A DNA stretch of 64,000 bases from Croceibacter atlanticus HTCC2559 (GTDB lineage: Bacteria; Bacteroidota; Bacteroidia; Flavobacteriales; Flavobacteriaceae): positions 620,001 through 684,000 of the forward strand of contig NC_014230.1 of assembly GCF_000196315.1 (NCBI RefSeq), read 5' to 3'. Below are positions 26,252 through 34,396 of the stretch, in pieces (the first letter of the stretch is position 1; the number at the start of each line of letters is the position of its first letter). The notes below the pieces were generated by a model. It was not told where the DNA came from. It did no database searches and saw only the letters and a list, made by a program, of their open reading frames with translations. A program made the translations under genes and the position numbers.

Positions 26252-26856
26252 TGAAGTGGTTTCTTAAACTTGGATCCTATTTATTTCATCCACTTTGGAT
26301 GCCCTTTATAGGAAGTTTTTTCTATTTCTATATTACACCTCGGTATATAGATATTTACGTTATTAAAGCGCAACTATTAGCTATTGGCATTGTTACAATC
26401 CTTATCCCTATCATTTATTTTTTTATGCTTAAAAATATGGGGCTAGCACAATCTATATTTCTAAAAAATATAAAAGAACGCAGATTGCCTTTATTGTTCT
26501 TTGTTATCTTGCTTTTACTCTTAATGAATGTAATAATAAATAGAATAGATGTACCTGAATTGTATTACTTTTTTGGAGGTATATTAATCGCTTCATTTAC
26601 TAATTTCTTATTGGCATTACTTAAGATTAAAGTAAGCTTGCATATGGTTGGTGTTTCTGGCTTAGCTATGTTTACAATTGCCCTAAGTATTCATTACAAT
26701 ATAAACTTGTTAGCCATTATAAGTGCACTTGTAATAATAAATGGTTGGGTAGCATCTTCTAGACTTTATGCAAAGGCCCATACAGTTGTAGAAGTTATTT
26801 TAGGAATAGCAATTGGTTTCCTGCCTCAACTATTCTTATTGAAGTTTTGGCTATAG
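26251..26856 (+). CDS. PAP2-like integral membrane protein
   Basis: 201 residues with about six hydrophobic helices. Three short motifs in order recall the PAP2 phosphatase site: K75-E-R-R-L-P, S129-L-H131-M-V-G and S170-R171-x5-H177 with a following Glu (HTVVEV). The canonical forms are KX6RP, PSGH and SRX5HxxxD, so only the third is full. It may be a lipid-phosphate phosphatase or an inactive relative. Its ATG overlaps the rpoN stop by one base. Its stop abuts that of the convergent PorT-like gene with no spacing. Confidence 0.65.
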   Translation: MKWFLKLGSYLFHPLWMPFIGSFFYFYITPRYIDIYVIKAQLLAIGIVTILIPIIYFFMLKNMGLAQSIFLKNIKERRLPLLFFVILLLLLMNVIINRIDVPELYYFFGGILIASFTNFLLALLKIKVSLHMVGVSGLAMFTIALSIHYNINLLAIISALVIINGWVASSRLYAKAHTVVEVILGIAIGFLPQLFLLKFWL

Positions 26857-27585
26857 TTAAAGAATATAAAACATTAAGCCTATTTTTAAAGGCACCAAAT
26901 TAACAGGAGTATTTTCATCTTCTAAAGTGCCATCAAATAAAGGGTTAAGGCTATAGTAAAAACTAAAATTAAATACATTATAACCAAAAGTAAATGTACC
27001 AGCAACTCTAAATCTATTCAATTCATCTAACTGTGTTTGATTAACTGCATTATTAGGTTGCTCAAACTTCGATTTAAAGTGATATATGTACCCTAATCTT
27101 ACGCCAGCATAAATTCTCCAAAACTTATAATCTGTTGCTGTAGAAGTTCTCCAACGCAACTCTAAAGGAGCTTCTATTAAATACGTACTAAATCTATTTG
27201 TATTAACATCTAAATCACCTCGATCTACAACATTAAATATAGTTTGTTCAGTTTCTTTTTCTCCAATGAAAAGATTTTGGTTATAAGTATTTATAGACCA
27301 ACCAACACCAATACCAAAACCAAAGTTTCTTCGCTTGTTAATTGGAATATCTCTTATATAGCCTAAGTGTAAACCACCAGAAAAACCATTTTGAGAAAAG
27401 CCTCCTGGTTTATCTAAAAGTAAGTTAAAGCCAAATCCCACATAAAATTGATCCTCTAAATAAAGACTATCAACTGTAGTTTTTTGAATAGAATCGAACC
27501 TACTGTCGTAACGTTCTGGAGACTCTTGAGCCCTCAAGCTTACAAAAGAAATCGATGTTAAAAGTATGAGTATAATATGTTTCAC
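26857..27585 (-). CDS. PorT-family outer-membrane beta-barrel protein
   Basis: About 242 residues from a GTG start giving VKHIILILLTSISFVSLRAQ, a good signal peptide. The rest shows alternating beta strands (FYVGFGFNLLL, NFGFGIGVGWSINTYN, WRIYAGVRLGYIYHFKSKF, FNFSFYYSLNPLF) and ends in LKIGLMFYIL, fitting an eight-strand PorT/outer-membrane barrel. PorT (SprT) serves type IX secretion, but this may be a paralogue, as it lacks the ubiE neighbour known from F. johnsoniae. A longer frame to 27633 is rejected because it begins inside a terminator. The -7 box ends 6 bases before the GTG. Confidence 0.75.
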   Translation of the reverse strand: MKHIILILLTSISFVSLRAQESPERYDSRFDSIQKTTVDSLYLEDQFYVGFGFNLLLDKPGGFSQNGFSGGLHLGYIRDIPINKRRNFGFGIGVGWSINTYNQNLFIGEKETEQTIFNVVDRGDLDVNTNRFSTYLIEAPLELRWRTSTATDYKFWRIYAGVRLGYIYHFKSKFEQPNNAVNQTQLDELNRFRVAGTFTFGYNVFNFSFYYSLNPLFDGTLEDENTPVNLVPLKIGLMFYIL

Positions 27586-27590
27586 AATAG

Positions 27591-27598
27591 CAAAAGTA
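27591..27598 (-). promoter_or_regulatory. -7 promoter element (TACTTTTG) of the PorT-like gene
   Basis: On the minus strand TACTTTTG matches TAnnTTTG. It ends only 5 bases before the GTG start, so transcription would begin at or next to the start codon, giving a leaderless or near-leaderless mRNA. Confidence 0.55.
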
Positions 27599-27620
27599 CA
27601 ATCTATTAAAGTATGGGCAT

Positions 27621-27656
27621 AAAAAAATCCCAATCAAATAAATGATTGGGATTTTT
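27621..27656 (-). terminator. Rho-independent terminator after the ExbD operon
   Basis: AAAAATCCCAATCA (27623-27636) and TGATTGGGATTTTT (27643-27656) form a 14-bp stem. Read on the minus strand it is followed by a T run. It separates the exbD genes from the PorT-like gene. Confidence 0.9.
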
Positions 27657-27677
27657 AAGAATTAAACTAAGACAAGT

Positions 27678-28160
27678 TTATTCATTATTCTTACTAGACT
27701 CACCTTTTCTTGTGGTATAGTTTATTTTAAGTGCTTCTGCACGTCTAAGCTCTTGCTTAATGTCTGATACAAGACCCATATTAGTCTCCTTATCAACTTT
27801 TAAAGCTGTTGTTAATAGAGGAACTAACTCCTCACGCTTAGATTCTCTCTCAGTATATATAAATTGCTGTATGTCTTTAACATCTGCAAATTTATCATTT
27901 AACTGAATACGTGCTTCTTTACCAAATGTAGATTGATAACGCTCACTTGGTTTACCTGCATATATATACATCACCAAATCTTTCTTATCTAACTTTTCTA
28001 CTTGGTCAGCATAAGGCAACTCATTCTTTACTTTAAGAGTGTTTTGTCTCATAACTGTTGCTACCATAAAGAAGAATAACAACATAAACACGATATCTGG
28101 TAAGGAAGCGGTAGAGATAGCTGGTAAATCACCATTTCCTTTCTTTTTAAATTTAGACAT
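27678..28160 (-). CDS. ExbD/TolR-type biopolymer transport protein
   Basis: 160 residues. A short cytoplasmic N-terminus leads to one transmembrane helix (about 20-40, with SLPDIVFMLLFFFMVATVM), whose Asp is the proton-carrying residue of the ExbD family, then a periplasmic domain. It is the last of four genes in an ExbB-unknown-ExbD-ExbD order common in Flavobacteriia. The complex uses proton flow through the inner membrane to drive TonB-type or similar machines. A terminator follows. Confidence 0.88.
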   Translation of the reverse strand: MSKFKKKGNGDLPAISTASLPDIVFMLLFFFMVATVMRQNTLKVKNELPYADQVEKLDKKDLVMYIYAGKPSERYQSTFGKEARIQLNDKFADVKDIQQFIYTERESKREELVPLLTTALKVDKETNMGLVSDIKQELRRAEALKINYTTRKGESSKNNE

Positions 28161-28180
28161 AGTTTTAAAATTTTATGTTA

Positions 28181-28795
28181 TTAACCTCGTTTCTTTGGTT
28201 CTGCTTCAGAAAGCTTTTCTGGATACATATCCTTAATTTGCTGGATACGTTCTTTAAGCTTTTCTTTATCACCATTGTAGTTTGCATCTTTATAGGCATC
28301 TTCCATCTCGATAAAGCTAACGTTAAATAAACGCTGAGCTTCTCGATTACGAAGTTCGTTATAAGCTGCAACCAACTCATTTTGTACTGCAATATAAGTT
28401 CCATACTCAGTTAACGCATCATTCTGTAAAGATATTACAGCTTTATTAGGGTTATCTGACGATGCAGGATCTTTTGCACCTCTACAATATGTACAAGCTT
28501 CTGGACCTTGTCCTCCACCGTTATCCAAAAAGGTAACAGCAGCTTCACGAAGGTCTTCAAGCTCCATTGGTGAATCCTCCACTAAAAGGTCATTATTACT
28601 GTTTACAATAACAATAAAAATGTTCTTTTCTTTAAGTGGTGGTGGATCTTGTTCTTCTGGTTGGATAGGAGGTAATTTACGAGAAATACCACTATCCGTC
28701 TCAATTGTTGTTGTTACTAGGAAGAAAATAAGAAGTAAGAAGGCAATATCAGCCATACTTCCTGCATTAACTTCTGGTGCTGATCGTTTTGCCAT
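28181..28795 (-). CDS. ExbD/TolR-type biopolymer transport protein with CxxC insert
   Basis: 204 residues, longer than usual for ExbD. The transmembrane helix (about 13-32) contains SMADIAFLLLIFFLVTTTI with the family Asp. The periplasmic part has an insertion near residues 95-115 with a Cys pair, EACTYCRGAKDP, not found in classical ExbD or TolR; the rest is helical (YGTYIAVQNELVAAYNELRN). The Cys pair could form a disulfide. It lies 20 bases upstream of the second exbD and 2 bases after the small membrane-protein gene. Confidence 0.88.
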   Translation of the reverse strand: MAKRSAPEVNAGSMADIAFLLLIFFLVTTTIETDSGISRKLPPIQPEEQDPPPLKEKNIFIVIVNSNNDLLVEDSPMELEDLREAAVTFLDNGGGQGPEACTYCRGAKDPASSDNPNKAVISLQNDALTEYGTYIAVQNELVAAYNELRNREAQRLFNVSFIEMEDAYKDANYNGDKEKLKERIQQIKDMYPEKLSEAEPKKRG

Positions 28796-28797
28796 AA

Positions 28798-29205
28798 TTA
28801 CTTAAAGATTTTCTTAGCACCAGTCACAATCATTGTGCCAATTGCTATAATTGCTAGGAAATAGAAAGTATACAATCCTGTACCAACCCATTTAGAACCA
28901 CTAGCAGATAGCATTTCACCGTCTTTCATTGGTGTTTCTACACCATTAGAAATAAGATAAGCTACAACTACTACAGCTAAAAATGCGCCAACAGTAATTA
29001 ATGTATTTTTTATATTTCCAGAAAATAAGCCTTTTAAAACAAAGATGACTACAAACAATACCGTTAACAAGAATACTGCATAAGCAATATACATTAAGGG
29101 TTGCACCAAACTTTGGTTTCCTGTTGAGAATAGCCAAATACCCATAACTAGAGCGACTACACCCAACAACAGGGCTACTAATTTTAATATTTTATGTAAA
29201 GCCAT
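28798..29205 (-). CDS. Small membrane protein of the ExbB-ExbD operon
   Basis: 135 residues with four predicted membrane helices (about 8-28, 34-60, 68-86, 108-130) and a polar stretch ETPMKDGEMLSASGSKWVGTG between the last two. I do not recognise a named family. It lies between exbB and the first exbD with 25- and 2-base gaps, so it is very probably co-translated with them and may be a partner of the motor. Confidence 0.72.
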   Translation of the reverse strand: MALHKILKLVALLLGVVALVMGIWLFSTGNQSLVQPLMYIAYAVFLLTVLFVVIFVLKGLFSGNIKNTLITVGAFLAVVVVAYLISNGVETPMKDGEMLSASGSKWVGTGLYTFYFLAIIAIGTMIVTGAKKIFK

Positions 29206-29230
29206 AATTAATTTGGTCTTTTAAAAGTTA

Positions 29231-30010
29231 TTACTTTCTCTTTTTGTATGCTACAAGCATATCAATCAATGTGATTGATGCATCTTCCATATCGTTAACG
29301 ATACTGTCAATTTTTGCAATAATATAATTGTAAAAAATCTGAAGGATAATAGCCACAATAAGACCAAATACAGTTGTTAAAAGTGCTACTTTAATACCAC
29401 CTGCTACAAGAGAAGGTTGCATATCACCAGCTGCTTCAATTTTATCGAAGGCTTGAATCATACCTATTACCGTACCCATGAAACCAAGCATTGGTGCCAA
29501 AGCGATAAATAAAGAGATCCAAGATACATTCTTTTCTAATTGTCCCATTTGCACACCACCGTAAGCTACAACTGCTTTCTCTGCAGCTTCGATACTTTCG
29601 TCTGCGCGATCAAGACCTTGGTAGTAGATAGATGCTACTGGACCTTTTGTGTTTCTACATACTTCTTTAGCAGCTTCAACTCCACCGCTATTTAATGCAT
29701 CTTCTACATCTTGAGCTAATTTCTTAGTGTTAGTTGTAGAAAGATTTAAGAAGATGATTCTTTCAATGGCGATAGCCAAACCTAAAATCAAACATAAAAG
29801 TACAATCCCCATAAACTCAGGACCTCCTTCTATAAAACGTTTCTTTAATTCTTGATGGAAGCTAGCAGACTCCTCTACTGCATCGTCAGCTGCGTCTTCT
29901 TGCGCGACTACTGCTGTTGTTAACGCTGTTGCGTCTGTTGTTGCGTTTGCATTAATTGTGCTGAAAACCATTAATGACGCAATCGCCAAAATTGAAAATA
30001 ATCTTTTCAT
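29231..30010 (-). CDS. MotA/TolQ/ExbB proton-channel family protein
   Basis: 259 residues. The N-terminus (MKRLFSILAIASLMVFSTINANA) looks like a cleavable signal, followed by an acidic periplasmic stretch and a first membrane helix (about 60-80). The MotA/TolQ/ExbB domain (about 110-245) shows LAPMLGFMGTVIGMIQAFD and GIKVALLTTVFGLIVAIILQIFYN, the channel helices. It is the first gene of a four-gene operon with two ExbD proteins. A near-consensus TATCTTTA lies about 35 bases upstream. Confidence 0.92.
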   Translation of the reverse strand: MKRLFSILAIASLMVFSTINANATTDATALTTAVVAQEDAADDAVEESASFHQELKKRFIEGGPEFMGIVLLCLILGLAIAIERIIFLNLSTTNTKKLAQDVEDALNSGGVEAAKEVCRNTKGPVASIYYQGLDRADESIEAAEKAVVAYGGVQMGQLEKNVSWISLFIALAPMLGFMGTVIGMIQAFDKIEAAGDMQPSLVAGGIKVALLTTVFGLIVAIILQIFYNYIIAKIDSIVNDMEDASITLIDMLVAYKKRK

Positions 30011-30152
30011 TGTTATTGTCTTAATTTAATTAGTTAAAGGGTTAAAGATAAAAAAATATTAGTTGTTTAAAAACGTAATTGAATATGATTAAATATAATC
30101 GGTGTTATTCTCGTTTATTTACCATTAATAGATGTTAAAATTACAGTTTTAG

Positions 30153-30240
30153 CAGAGAGGAAGGGATTCGAACCCTCGATACGCTTTTGGCGTATACACA
30201 CTTTCCAGGCGTGCGCCTTCGACCACTCGGCCACCTCTCT
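30153..30240 (-). tRNA. tRNA-Ser (anticodon GGA)
   Basis: On the minus strand the 5' acceptor arm AGAGAGG pairs with CCTCTCT at the 3' end (7 bp), with discriminator G. The anticodon stem CACGC/GTGTG holds the loop CTGGAAA, anticodon GGA. A long variable arm (TACGC...GCGTA) marks it as a class II serine tRNA, and the T-arm shows GGTTCGAATCC. The CCA end is not encoded. The length is 88 bases. Confidence 0.95.
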
Positions 30241-30325
30241 ATACAATCTTTGTTTCCTAAATGGTGCGCCAAATAACGAAAAAATAAGCGCACCATAAAG
30301 GATTTGGCATAATTTTAAACCAATT

Positions 30326-31354
30326 TTAGGATATTTCTCCACGTAATGAAGTTTCAAATATAGTCTTAAAGACATTTGGCGCTAAATTCTTACCTAATAA
30401 AAACATTAGTTTAGCTACAGCAGACTCTGTTGTCATATCTTCCCCAGAAATAACGCCTATTTTTTTTAATGCAACACTGGTTTCGTATTGTCCCATTGCA
30501 ACGCTACCACCACTACATTGTGTAACATTAATAATAACGACACCTCTTTTAATGGTTTTTTTAACTAGATCTATAAACCAATTGCTTGAGGTTGCATTAC
30601 CACTTCCATAGGTTTCGAAAATAATACCTTTAAGATTTTCAATATTCAATATTTGTTCTAATATTTTCTGATTTACACCAGGAAAAAGTTTTATAACAAT
30701 AATGTTATCATCTAAATCTGTGTGTAATATAAGTTTTTTTCGACGGTTAGGGATTTTTAAAGCAGTATGGTTAACTTTAAGGTGAACACCACTTTCAACT
30801 AATTCTGGGTAGTTTAAGGAAGCAAATGCTTCAAAATGTTCTGCATTAATCTTAGTGGTTCTGTTTCCTCTATATAGTTTATATTCAAAATACAGGCCTA
30901 CCTCTGCTATTACAGGCTTACCGTTTTTTTGTAATCCTGCAATTTGTATACTCGTAATAAGGTTTTCTTTGGCATCTGTTCTTAAATCTCCAATTGGCAA
31001 CTGTGATCCTGTAAATATTATTGGTTTTGCCAGATTCTCAAACATAAAACTTAATGCTGATGCAGAATACGACATGGTATCACTACCGTGTAACACAACA
31101 AATCCATCGTAATTATCATAATTGTTTTCAATAATTTCTGCCATATCAACCCAATATTTAGGGTTCATGTTCGAGGAATCTATAGGTTCTTCAAAAGTTA
31201 CCGTATCAATGGTGTGTTCTAAAAGCTTAAGTTCTGGTATGTTTTGTAAAAGCTCATCGAAATTGAATGCTTTAAGAGCTCCAGTCTCGAAGTCCTTGAT
31301 CATACCAATGGTACCACCAGTGTATATTAATAAAATGTTTGCTCCCTTTTTCAT
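30326..31354 (-). CDS. ansA: Type I (cytoplasmic) L-asparaginase
   Basis: 342 residues, no signal peptide. The first catalytic Thr lies in LLIYTGGTIGM (about 15), and the second in FVVLHGSDTMSYSASALS. Later segments KGIIFETYGSGNAT and GVVIINVTQCSGG are typical of the family. It hydrolyses asparagine to aspartate and ammonia. Its ATG overlaps the stop of the upstream tatD-family gene in an ATGA, so the two are coupled. Confidence 0.93.
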   Translation of the reverse strand: MKKGANILLIYTGGTIGMIKDFETGALKAFNFDELLQNIPELKLLEHTIDTVTFEEPIDSSNMNPKYWVDMAEIIENNYDNYDGFVVLHGSDTMSYSASALSFMFENLAKPIIFTGSQLPIGDLRTDAKENLITSIQIAGLQKNGKPVIAEVGLYFEYKLYRGNRTTKINAEHFEAFASLNYPELVESGVHLKVNHTALKIPNRRKKLILHTDLDDNIIVIKLFPGVNQKILEQILNIENLKGIIFETYGSGNATSSNWFIDLVKKTIKRGVVIINVTQCSGGSVAMGQYETSVALKKIGVISGEDMTTESAVAKLMFLLGKNLAPNVFKTIFETSLRGEIS

Positions 31355-32118
31355 ATTCCAAATACGTCTTTTGAGTTCTCTGTAGTTACTTCAGCAATTT
31401 CAGCTACAGTTAAATTATATATGTCTGCTAACTTTTCTGCTATATTAATAAGGTAACTACTTTCATTTCTTTTTCCTCTATAAGGTGTAGGTGCTAAATA
31501 TGGCGCATCTGTCTCTAATACTATATGTTTTAACGGGATATTTGCTAAATATTTATCTAAACCTCCGTTTTTAAAAGTTACAACACCACCAATTCCTAAT
31601 TTCATATTATATCCAATTGCTTGCTGTGCTTGTTCTTGTGTTCCTGTAAAGCAATGAAAAATACCATATAGACTCTCGTCTTTTTCGCTTTCAAGAATTT
31701 CAAAAACCTCATCGAAAGCATCTCTGCAGTGTATGACGATTGGTAAATTTTTAGATTTAGCAAGTTGTATTTGAGATTTAAATGCTTCTTGCTGCATACC
31801 AAGCGTGCTTTTATCCCAATATAAATCGATTCCTATTTCACCTACAGCAATAAAGTCCCGTTCATCAAATTGTTGTGTTACGTGTGCTAATTCTTCTTTA
31901 AAATTTTCTTTTACATGTGTTGGATGTAAACCCATCATTAAATGTACATGGCTAGGAAAGTCTTTTTCTAATGAATACATTGCTTTTGTATACGTAGAAT
32001 CTATCGCTGGTATAAAAAAACGGGTTATGTTATTATCTAAAGCTCGTTGCACCATGGCATTTCTGTCTTCATTAAAAGACTCACTATATAAATGGGTATG
32101 CGTATCTGTTAAAATCAT
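31351..32118 (-). CDS. TatD-family metal-dependent deoxyribonuclease
   Basis: 255 residues, a complete TatD TIM barrel: the metal ligands DTHTHL near the N-terminus, GEIGIDLYWD, IVIHCRDAFDE, GIFHCFTGT and LETDAPYLAP. These enzymes act as 3'-5' DNA exonucleases or related hydrolases. It precedes the asparaginase with an ATGA overlap. It could be any of several TatD paralogues, so no finer name is given. Confidence 0.92.
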   Translation of the reverse strand: MILTDTHTHLYSESFNEDRNAMVQRALDNNITRFFIPAIDSTYTKAMYSLEKDFPSHVHLMMGLHPTHVKENFKEELAHVTQQFDERDFIAVGEIGIDLYWDKSTLGMQQEAFKSQIQLAKSKNLPIVIHCRDAFDEVFEILESEKDESLYGIFHCFTGTQEQAQQAIGYNMKLGIGGVVTFKNGGLDKYLANIPLKHIVLETDAPYLAPTPYRGKRNESSYLINIAEKLADIYNLTVAEIAEVTTENSKDVFGI

Positions 32119-32189
32119 ACTGCAAAAGTAAGTATTTAAAATCCCTATTTTTGAAATAGGAATTTAGATTTTAACGACATTTGCAGCCT

Positions 32190-32624
32190 ATGACCTTAAG
32201 ACAGCTTCTTTTAAAAAAAGGGTATAAACGCATAAAGCTTATACGCACGGCAACAAATCACTTAGAATTAAAAGCTACAATTAACTCAACTGAAGGAACA
32301 TTTATTTTAGATACAGGTGCATCTAGCTCTTGCGTTGGTTTTGAGGCAGTTGAACGTTTTCAACTTTTAGCCGAAGACAGTAATGTTAAAGCTGCTGGTG
32401 CTGGAGCGACCGATATGCTTACACAGCTTTCGTCTAAAAATAAAATAACCATAGGAAAATGGGCATATAAAAAACTTTCTTTAGTTTTATTTGATATGAC
32501 TCATGTTAACAGTGCTCTATTAGCACACGATGCAGAACCAGTTAATGGCATTATTGGTGCAGATGTTTTAAAAAAAGGAAAAGCTGTTATAGATTATAAA
32601 AGTATGTGTCTTTATTTAAAGTAA
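32190..32624 (+). CDS. Retropepsin-like aspartyl protease
   Basis: 144 residues from the ATG at 32190; a TTG seven bases upstream lies in a promoter-like CATTTG and is unlikely. The active-site motif ILDTGASSSCVG (Asp41) and the later hydrophobic-hydrophobic-Gly segment NGIIGADVLKKGKAVIDY are those of single-domain retroviral-type aspartic proteases, which work as dimers. There is no signal peptide or membrane anchor, so it is probably cytoplasmic. Both neighbours face other directions, so it stands alone. Its target is unknown. Confidence 0.82.
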   Translation: MTLRQLLLKKGYKRIKLIRTATNHLELKATINSTEGTFILDTGASSSCVGFEAVERFQLLAEDSNVKAAGAGATDMLTQLSSKNKITIGKWAYKKLSLVLFDMTHVNSALLAHDAEPVNGIIGADVLKKGKAVIDYKSMCLYLK

Positions 32625-32631
32625 TCACTAC

Positions 32632-33135
32632 TTAACGCAATCCAAAGCCCTTAGCTGCCCACCATGGTTTTACTATAACAGATAATCTTCCTGCTTTTAC
32701 CATTGGGTCACTATTGGCTAAGCTATCTGCTATGTCTTTTGTAGGTACATTATAAATAGTTATGCCTCTCATATCGCCATCATCTCCAAATGGTCCAGAT
32801 ATATCTGCCAAACCTAAATCGTACATCTTTCCTAAATGCGCCATATGTAACGTTTGCAAACTATCTGCTACTTCTTTGGATTGATCCCTTTGCTCTCCTC
32901 TGTTTAAAAAAGCAATAAAATACTTTTGCATTACTATTGTATCTCCAGTTTTTTCGTCTTTATAAGGAAAAGTTTCAAATCCACGAGCCGTAAGGCTATC
33001 TACCAAATAACCTGTGGTTTGTTCTTTTATTTGCTGGTCTTCTATGATCTCTGAGGTGTTACTTTTTGTTTTGTTTGTATCACAAGAAAAAAGTAAACAC
33101 ATAGGAATTGCAATAAAGAGTAGGTTTTTAATCAT
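32632..33135 (-). CDS. Lipoprotein with YciI-like domain
   Basis: 167 residues. Lipobox LLFSC with Cys18. After a polar linker, residues about 70-165 look like a YciI-like ferredoxin-fold domain (MQKYFIAFLNRG, LQTLHMAHLGKMYDLGLADISGPF, then GITIYNVPTKDIADSLANSDPMVKAGRLSVIVKPW). YciI domains usually act in the cytoplasm, so a lipid-anchored copy is unusual but is seen in Bacteroidetes. Its start overlaps the end of the CYTH gene by 8 bases. The function is unknown. Confidence 0.75.
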   Translation of the reverse strand: MIKNLLFIAIPMCLLFSCDTNKTKSNTSEIIEDQQIKEQTTGYLVDSLTARGFETFPYKDEKTGDTIVMQKYFIAFLNRGEQRDQSKEVADSLQTLHMAHLGKMYDLGLADISGPFGDDGDMRGITIYNVPTKDIADSLANSDPMVKAGRLSVIVKPWWAAKGFGLR

Positions 33136-33604
33136 TTATCCAAGTATTAAATGGGGTTTTACTTAATTGGGAATTATAATATTTGGTATCTCCTGTAACT
33201 TCTTCTCCTAACCAGTCTGGTTTTAAGAATGTTTCATTTTCTTCAGAAAGTTCTACTTCTGCTATAGTAAGTCCCTTATTATCTCCTTCAAACACATCTA
33301 TTTCGAAAGTATGTGAGCCAGATTGTACTTCATACCGAGTTTTATCAATCACGCCTCTTTCACATAGCTTTAAAAGATTTTCAGCTTCAGTAATTGTAAT
33401 TTGCTTTTCCCATTCAAAACGACTCCTATGAGATGCATTTGGCTTCCCTTTAATGGTTAAAAATGCACTCTTATCTTTAATTCTCACACGCACTGTTCTT
33501 TCAGGATGTGTATTAAGAAAACCTTGTTTAATAGTATAACTGTTAGATTTTTCAGTTATAAAATCTAAAGAGGTTACCAGGAATTTTCGTTCTATTTCAA
33601 TCAT
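33128..33604 (-). CDS. CYTH-domain protein (triphosphate tunnel metalloenzyme)
   Basis: 158 residues. The signature ExExK is at residues 3-7 (MIEIERKFLV), followed by TVRVRIKDKSAFLTIKGK and FEIDVFEGDNKGLTIAEVELSEE, giving the Arg/Lys/Glu lining of the tunnel. Bacterial relatives of this size hydrolyse inorganic triphosphate or make cAMP; short ones are usually triphosphatases. It sits between an SDR gene (1-base overlap) and a YciI-like lipoprotein (8-base overlap). Confidence 0.9.
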   Translation of the reverse strand: MIEIERKFLVTSLDFITEKSNSYTIKQGFLNTHPERTVRVRIKDKSAFLTIKGKPNASHRSRFEWEKQITITEAENLLKLCERGVIDKTRYEVQSGSHTFEIDVFEGDNKGLTIAEVELSEENETFLKPDWLGEEVTGDTKYYNSQLSKTPFNTWIND

Positions 33605-34251
33605 TATTTCGCTAACATACGAATTTCATCTGAAGGTATCTTACTTGAGTTGTATCCTGTTTTTGCAACGTGCATCATTGCTTTTGCAATATCCTGAGGA
33701 TGAATTGATCTAATTTTTTTTGGTAAGATTGGATTAAGTACAGAAAAGAAAGCTTTTGCAATTGTCTCTCCTACTCGAGACTCGTTTCGTTTTCCGCCAA
33801 TTAACGATGGTTTAAAAATGTATGTTTCATTACTATTGTAAAACTGGACATCTCGTTCCATTTGTCCTTTTACTCTATTATAAAAGACTTTGCTTTTACG
33901 ATTAGCTCCCATTGCAGATACCACCAAAAGCTTTTCTATATTATTGAGACCTGAAAGTTTTGCTGCATCTATAGGAATCCCATAATCTACTTTCTTGTAC
34001 ATTTTTTTATCTGGAGATTTAGATTTTGTAGTACCAATACAGCAAAAAACATCATTTGCTTTGAATTCGTTGCAATAATTCTCCAAATTGAATAAATCTA
34101 TAAGGTGCTCTTCTATTTTAGGATGTGTTTTTTTTATAGGAGATCTTGAGAAAAGAGTAACCTTTTCATAAGATTCATCTTGAAGTATTTCTTCCAACAA
34201 ATGATGACCTACCAATCCTGTTGCACCTAACACTATGGCTGTTTTAGACAT
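33604..34251 (-). CDS. Atypical short-chain dehydrogenase (TIP30/HTATIP2-like NAD(P)-binding protein)
   Basis: 215 residues with the Rossmann motif VLGATGLVGHHLLEEIL near the N-terminus, VFCCIGTTKSKSPDKKMYKKVDYG, and LLVVSAMGANRKSKVFYNRVKGQME, which holds a YxxxK-type pair. The order fits the HTATIP2-like atypical SDR group, common in bacteria with unknown substrate. It is the first gene of the SDR-CYTH-YciI lipoprotein set. Confidence 0.85.
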   Translation of the reverse strand: MSKTAIVLGATGLVGHHLLEEILQDESYEKVTLFSRSPIKKTHPKIEEHLIDLFNLENYCNEFKANDVFCCIGTTKSKSPDKKMYKKVDYGIPIDAAKLSGLNNIEKLLVVSAMGANRKSKVFYNRVKGQMERDVQFYNSNETYIFKPSLIGGKRNESRVGETIAKAFFSVLNPILPKKIRSIHPQDIAKAMMHVAKTGYNSSKIPSDEIRMLAK

Positions 34252-34396
34252 ATGCTATTACTTTTATCTTTATTCGTTTCTAAAAAATAGGGGGCGAAAT
34301 TTGTGAAATGAATAATAGTTTTAAACATTATTTACTCATCACAAATGAACTAAGTGGTAGTTTCTTTTCTCGTAATAAAGATATTAAATTTACCGT

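Noticed and set aside
27586-27633. N-terminal extension of the PorT-like protein to a TTG at 27633
   Set aside because: The TTG lies in the upstream terminator and the extension covers the -7 box; the signal peptide begins at the GTG at 27585.
30115-30375. An 86-codon open frame on the minus strand across the tRNA-Ser region
   Set aside because: It reads straight through the tRNA gene and has no family resemblance; the tRNA explains the sequence.
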